Of a DNA stretch of 54,699 nucleotides, positions 52,205 to 54,699 are shown piece by piece; position 1 is the stretch's first letter, and every line of letters begins with the position of its first letter. The notes under the pieces are model-generated. The model was not told the DNA's origin. It searched no databases and saw nothing but the letters and a program-made list of their open reading frames with translations. The translations under genes were made by a program, and so were the position numbers. The stretch comes from Acidaminococcus massiliensis (GTDB lineage Bacteria > Bacillota > Negativicutes > Acidaminococcales > Acidaminococcaceae): contig NZ_LT608315.1 of assembly GCF_900095825.1 (NCBI RefSeq), forward strand, positions 636,673 through 691,371, given 5' to 3'.

Positions 52205-53688
52205 TGGTTCGATTCCTCCAAAGAAAATTCCATGCAGATTTTCAGGCCCTGGGGCTCGTTGGCCTCGGCCCAAATCTTACCTTTCATGGTTTCTACGATC
52301 TTCCGGACTACGGCCAGTCCCAGTCCGCTGCCGGCTGCCACATGGCTCCGGGCCCGGTCCGTCCGGTAAAAGCTTTCAAAGATCCGGTCCAACTGGTCGG
52401 GAGCTACGCCGGACCCGTTGTCCGCCAGTTCCAGCCGTACCCGGCCAAGGCCGGATGATGTGATCCGGAAGCAGGCCTTGCCGGTTTTTTCTGTTTTATA
52501 TTTCCAGCTGTTGCTCAGGAGATTGTCCAATACCCGGGCGAACTGATCTCGATCCATACGGACCGGGGCACGGTCCAGCGTACTTTCCAAAACAATCTGG
52601 AGACCATTCTGCGCCCAGTGGTCCCGCTGCTCTTCTACATAATCTGCCAGATACCGGCACAGATCCACCGTTTCCCATTGGAAAGGGACTTGATCCAGGT
52701 CCAGCTTGGAAAAGAGGAAAAGGGTCTGGTTCAGTTTGGCCATGCTTTCTGTGGTTTCCAGGATTTTCTGGAGATAGCGCTGCTGTTTTTCCGGCGTATC
52801 GGCAATCCCGTCCTGGAGTCCTGAGGCATAGCCCTGGATCTTGGTGAGGGGCGTAGCCAGGTCATGGGCGATTCCCGCCAGCATTTCTTTCCGGCTCCGG
52901 TCATACTGTTCCCGTCTCTCCCGGGCGTGGCGCAGCTCTTGACGGGTCAGTTCGAAGGCACGGAGGGTGTCCCCGATTTCATCCCGGCTGTCAGCCTTCA
53001 CCGGGGTATCTAAGTCCCCTCGGCTTACTTGGGAGGCCACCTGACGCAGCTTGCCCAGAGGCTTCAGCAGCTGGACGGCCATGAGCCGGCTGAGGGCCAG
53101 TCCCACCAGGGCCGCTGCCAGCATGACCAGGAGGAAGGCACCGATGAAGCTGCCCTTGAACAGTTCCTTGGAATACATGGAGAACCGGTCATCGCTTTCC
53201 ACCAGGGGATCCGCCCCTATCACATAACATTCTACCCCGGTCTGGAGGGAATGGTAGTAGAAGGCAACGCCCTTTTTCCCCCAGCTGATGCCGCCTCGGC
53301 CTTCCGGAACCTGCTGGAGGGTGGAAGTGCGGATTTCGTCGGGCTGCTGTCCTTCTGTCACGTAGAAGGGCTGCCCATTCTGTTCCAGCAGCACCCGCAG
53401 TCCCTGGTCCTCCAGGTGATCGCTTACCAGCAGGAGGGGACGGGGTTTGTCCGGATCATAATGGTCCGACCGGACCCGGAGCCGGGTCAGTTCGAACTGG
53501 ATGGACAGGGTGGGGCCGCTTTCCGGCCAGATAAAGGATAAGACGCTGCTGCGGTTCAGGTTCTCCATCCCGAAGATCCAGAAAATCCCCACACTGAGCA
53601 GCATGAAGCAGAGGACGGGGGTCAGGATCATCAGGTAGTTGGCTGCCAGCAGCCGTTTTCGGATGGGAAGGTCTTTCCAGCGCATCAT
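52189..53688 (-). CDS. Membrane sensor histidine kinase
   Basis: A 499-residue kinase. Transmembrane helix 1 (about 15-40) precedes an extracytoplasmic sensor of about 135 residues with no recognised fold. Transmembrane helix 2 is at about 180-205 (GAFLLVMLAAALVGLALS), followed by HAMP (about 206-260), the HisKA H-box GIAHDLATPLTKIQGY (about 275-290), and the HATPase with N-box DNLLSNSWKYK, GSGVAPDQLDRIFESFYR and GSGLGLAVVRKIVE. The ATG at 53688 is 8 bp after GGAGG. The reverse-strand -10 TATAAT near 53755 is likely its promoter. It is the partner of the overlapping response regulator. Confidence 0.94.
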   Translation of the reverse strand: MMRWKDLPIRKRLLAANYLMILTPVLCFMLLSVGIFWIFGMENLNRSSVLSFIWPESGPTLSIQFELTRLRVRSDHYDPDKPRPLLLVSDHLEDQGLRVLLEQNGQPFYVTEGQQPDEIRTSTLQQVPEGRGGISWGKKGVAFYYHSLQTGVECYVIGADPLVESDDRFSMYSKELFKGSFIGAFLLVMLAAALVGLALSRLMAVQLLKPLGKLRQVASQVSRGDLDTPVKADSRDEIGDTLRAFELTRQELRHARERREQYDRSRKEMLAGIAHDLATPLTKIQGYASGLQDGIADTPEKQQRYLQKILETTESMAKLNQTLFLFSKLDLDQVPFQWETVDLCRYLADYVEEQRDHWAQNGLQIVLESTLDRAPVRMDRDQFARVLDNLLSNSWKYKTEKTGKACFRITSSGLGRVRLELADNGSGVAPDQLDRIFESFYRTDRARSHVAAGSGLGLAVVRKIVETMKGKIWAEANEPQGLKICMEFSLEESNQCKRS

Positions 53689-53882
53689 GGTTCCAGCCTC
53701 CGGTCCCAGGGCGGAGGCACTCCTTTCTTTGCAAAGTCTTTCTGCTTTGTATTATACCATTTTCTTTTGCCTGGCCCCAGTATGGTTCCATTGTTTCAAA
53801 AGATTTTAAATCCATACAGTGTATATTCCTTTACATTATGAAAAACAGATTCCTGATTTTGCAACTTTTATACTTTCTTTTA
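53689..53882. promoter_or_regulatory. Divergent promoter region, kinase operon side
   Basis: About 190 bp, AT-rich. It holds the reverse -10 GGTATAATAC near 53755 and no gene. The remaining sequence to 53882 shows no repeat or structure I can name. Confidence 0.45.
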
Positions 53883-53911
53883 TTGACATTCGTCCAGGCA
53901 AAGGCTAGAAT
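53883..53911 (+). promoter_or_regulatory. Promoter of the second ilvB leader
   Basis: TTGACA (53883-53888), 17-bp spacer, TAGAAT (53906-53911). Confidence 0.8.
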
Positions 53912-53919
53912 ATACCCAA

Positions 53920-54195
53920 TTCACAATTTCAAATCCCAATCCCAGGATGGGAAAAAGTACTTCTGAAGGGCTTTGCAGAGAGGCAGCGGATGGTGAGAGC
54001 TGTCAGGCCGGGCAGGAGGAAACTGGTCCCGGAGGAGACAGGCTGAACCCACTGGCAGTAGGCCTGGACGGCATTCCCCGTTACAGGAAGCGCGTATGAT
54101 TGTACGTGGCAAAGTGTCCCGGAGCAGCAATGCCCGGGGAATCAGGGTGGTACCGCGGAGCTTTCCGTCCCTTTTCCAGGGACGGATTTTTTATT
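53920..54195 (+). promoter_or_regulatory. T-box leader of the second acetolactate synthase gene
   Basis: AGTA near 53957, GCAGAGAGGCAG of Stem I, T-box core AGGGTGGTACCGCGG (54144-54158), terminator CCGTCCC (54165-54171) / GGGACGG (54179-54185), then T6. The specifier region AAACTGGTCCCGG permits CTG (Leu) or GTC (Val); I cannot decide. A branched-chain amino acid is expected from the gene. Confidence 0.88.
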
Positions 54196-54236
54196 TCTGC
54201 GGCACTGTCAAATCGACTTTCCACAGACTAGGGTCA

Positions 54237-54298
54237 CGATACCAGGACCCATTTGAAAAGGATACGGGCTTCGATACCAGAGCCCATTTGAAAAGGAC
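54237..54298 (+). repeat. Tandem 27-bp direct repeat before the second ilvB
   Basis: Two copies, 54237-54263 and 54272-54298, period 35 bp, differing at three positions. They begin CGATACCAG and end CCCATTTGAAAAGGA. They lie between the T-box terminator and the ribosome site. Confidence 0.85.
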
Positions 54299-54321
54299 AG
54301 AGTGCTAAAAGGAGGAACCTT

Positions 54322-54699
54322 ATGGAAATGACCGGCGCAGAAGCCATCCTTGCAAGTTTGAAAGAAGAACAGGTCCCGGTGGTCTTCGGGTATCCCGGAG
54401 GCGCTGTCCTGGGCCTGTATGATGCCATTTACCGCACAGGGTTCCCCCATATCCTCACTGGCCATGAACAAGGGGCGGTCCATGCAGCGGATGGGTATGC
54501 CCGGGCTACGGGAAAAGTGGGGGTCTGCATCGCTACCAGCGGTCCCGGAGTCTGCAATATGGTCACCGGGATCGCCACCGCCAATATGGATTCCATCCCT
54601 CTGGTGATCATCAGCGGCCAGGTGGCTACTTCCCTGATCGGCCAGGATGCCTTCCAGGAAGCGGACACGGCGGGGGTCACCACCCCCACCACCCAAAAC
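54322..54699 (+). CDS. Second acetolactate synthase large subunit, truncated by window end
   Basis: The first 126 residues of an IlvB paralogue; the frame stays open to the window edge. [34 protein letters not shown], then [19 protein letters not shown] with the catalytic Glu and [20 protein letters not shown] are nearly the same as in the ilvB gene at 48303-50003, so the two are recent paralogues. AAAAGGAGGAACCTT precedes the ATG. It is transcribed away from ilvCBN behind its own T-box. Whether it has its own small subunit or encodes a catabolic or anabolic isoenzyme cannot be seen. Confidence 0.93.
   Translation, partial: MEMTGAEAILASLKEEQVPVVFGYPGGAVLGLYDAIYRTGFPHILTGHEQGAVHAADGYARATGKVGVCIATSGPGVCNMVTGIATANMDSIPLVIISGQVATSLIGQDAFQEADTAGVTTPTTQN

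Noticed and set aside
52200-52225. GGTTCGATTCC resembling a tRNA T-arm
   Set aside because: Lies in the overlap of the kinase and response regulator genes; no other tRNA parts.

Overview
The window reads as chromosomal DNA from a diderm Firmicute (class Negativicutes), plausibly an Acidaminococcus-like gut anaerobe. That placement is inference. A YadA-type trimeric autotransporter requires an outer membrane, yet regulation is Firmicute-like: four T-box leaders, strong TTGACA-17-TATAAT promoters and AGGAGG ribosome sites. Most genes are GC-rich, and the metabolism is built around amino acids (glutaminase, serine, branched-chain and sulfur amino acid synthesis).

Layout. 1-6.3 kb: 3' part of a giant trimeric autotransporter adhesin. 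6.7-9.2 kb: a DUF6110-like small protein and a P1B-type ATPase, then a stack of hairpins and a convergent TetR gene. 10.4-13.3 kb: rmuC, and serA behind a serine-type T-box. 13.4-14.3 kb: glutaminase (reverse). 14.5-22.6 kb: a visibly AT-richer catabolic block made of a FadR-type GntR regulator, a TRAP transporter (DctPQM), an iron alcohol dehydrogenase, a CoA-acylating aldehyde dehydrogenase resembling SucD, and a CoA-transferase family protein. A shared 16-bp sequence precedes two transcription units of this block. 22.8-25.9 kb: a compact FNT channel, a second iron alcohol dehydrogenase, an EamA transporter and a DUF1653 protein. 26.2-29.1 kb: biotin genes bioY (frameshifted), bioD and bioA under a BirA-like operator, then a likely small RNA. 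29.1-38.6 kb: M24 peptidase, mntP, dinB, a second EamA transporter, metY and biotin-dependent pyruvate carboxylase. 38.8-40.2 kb: an internally deleted IS1182-family element. 40.3-43.9 kb: an AbrB-family permease divergent from a LysR regulator, and a WG-repeat exported protein. 44-54.7 kb: branched-chain amino acid synthesis (T-box-leuCDB; T-box-ilvCBN on the reverse strand; a third T-box in front of a second, truncated ilvB), with tag and a two-component system between.

Two families of dispersed intergenic elements stand out. One is a set of terminator hairpins whose arms all contain CTGTTGC/GCAACAG. The other is a composite element: tandem GTCA-type repeats, then GGCCGAAGGA or a close variant, then a variable hairpin. 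The best candidates for undescribed biology are the TRAP-linked CoA-aldehyde pathway (whose CoA-transferase lacks the usual catalytic glutamate), the small RNA behind bioA, the bioY frameshift at a slippery heptamer, and the two repeat families. No CRISPR array, prophage, rRNA or tRNA gene was recognised.
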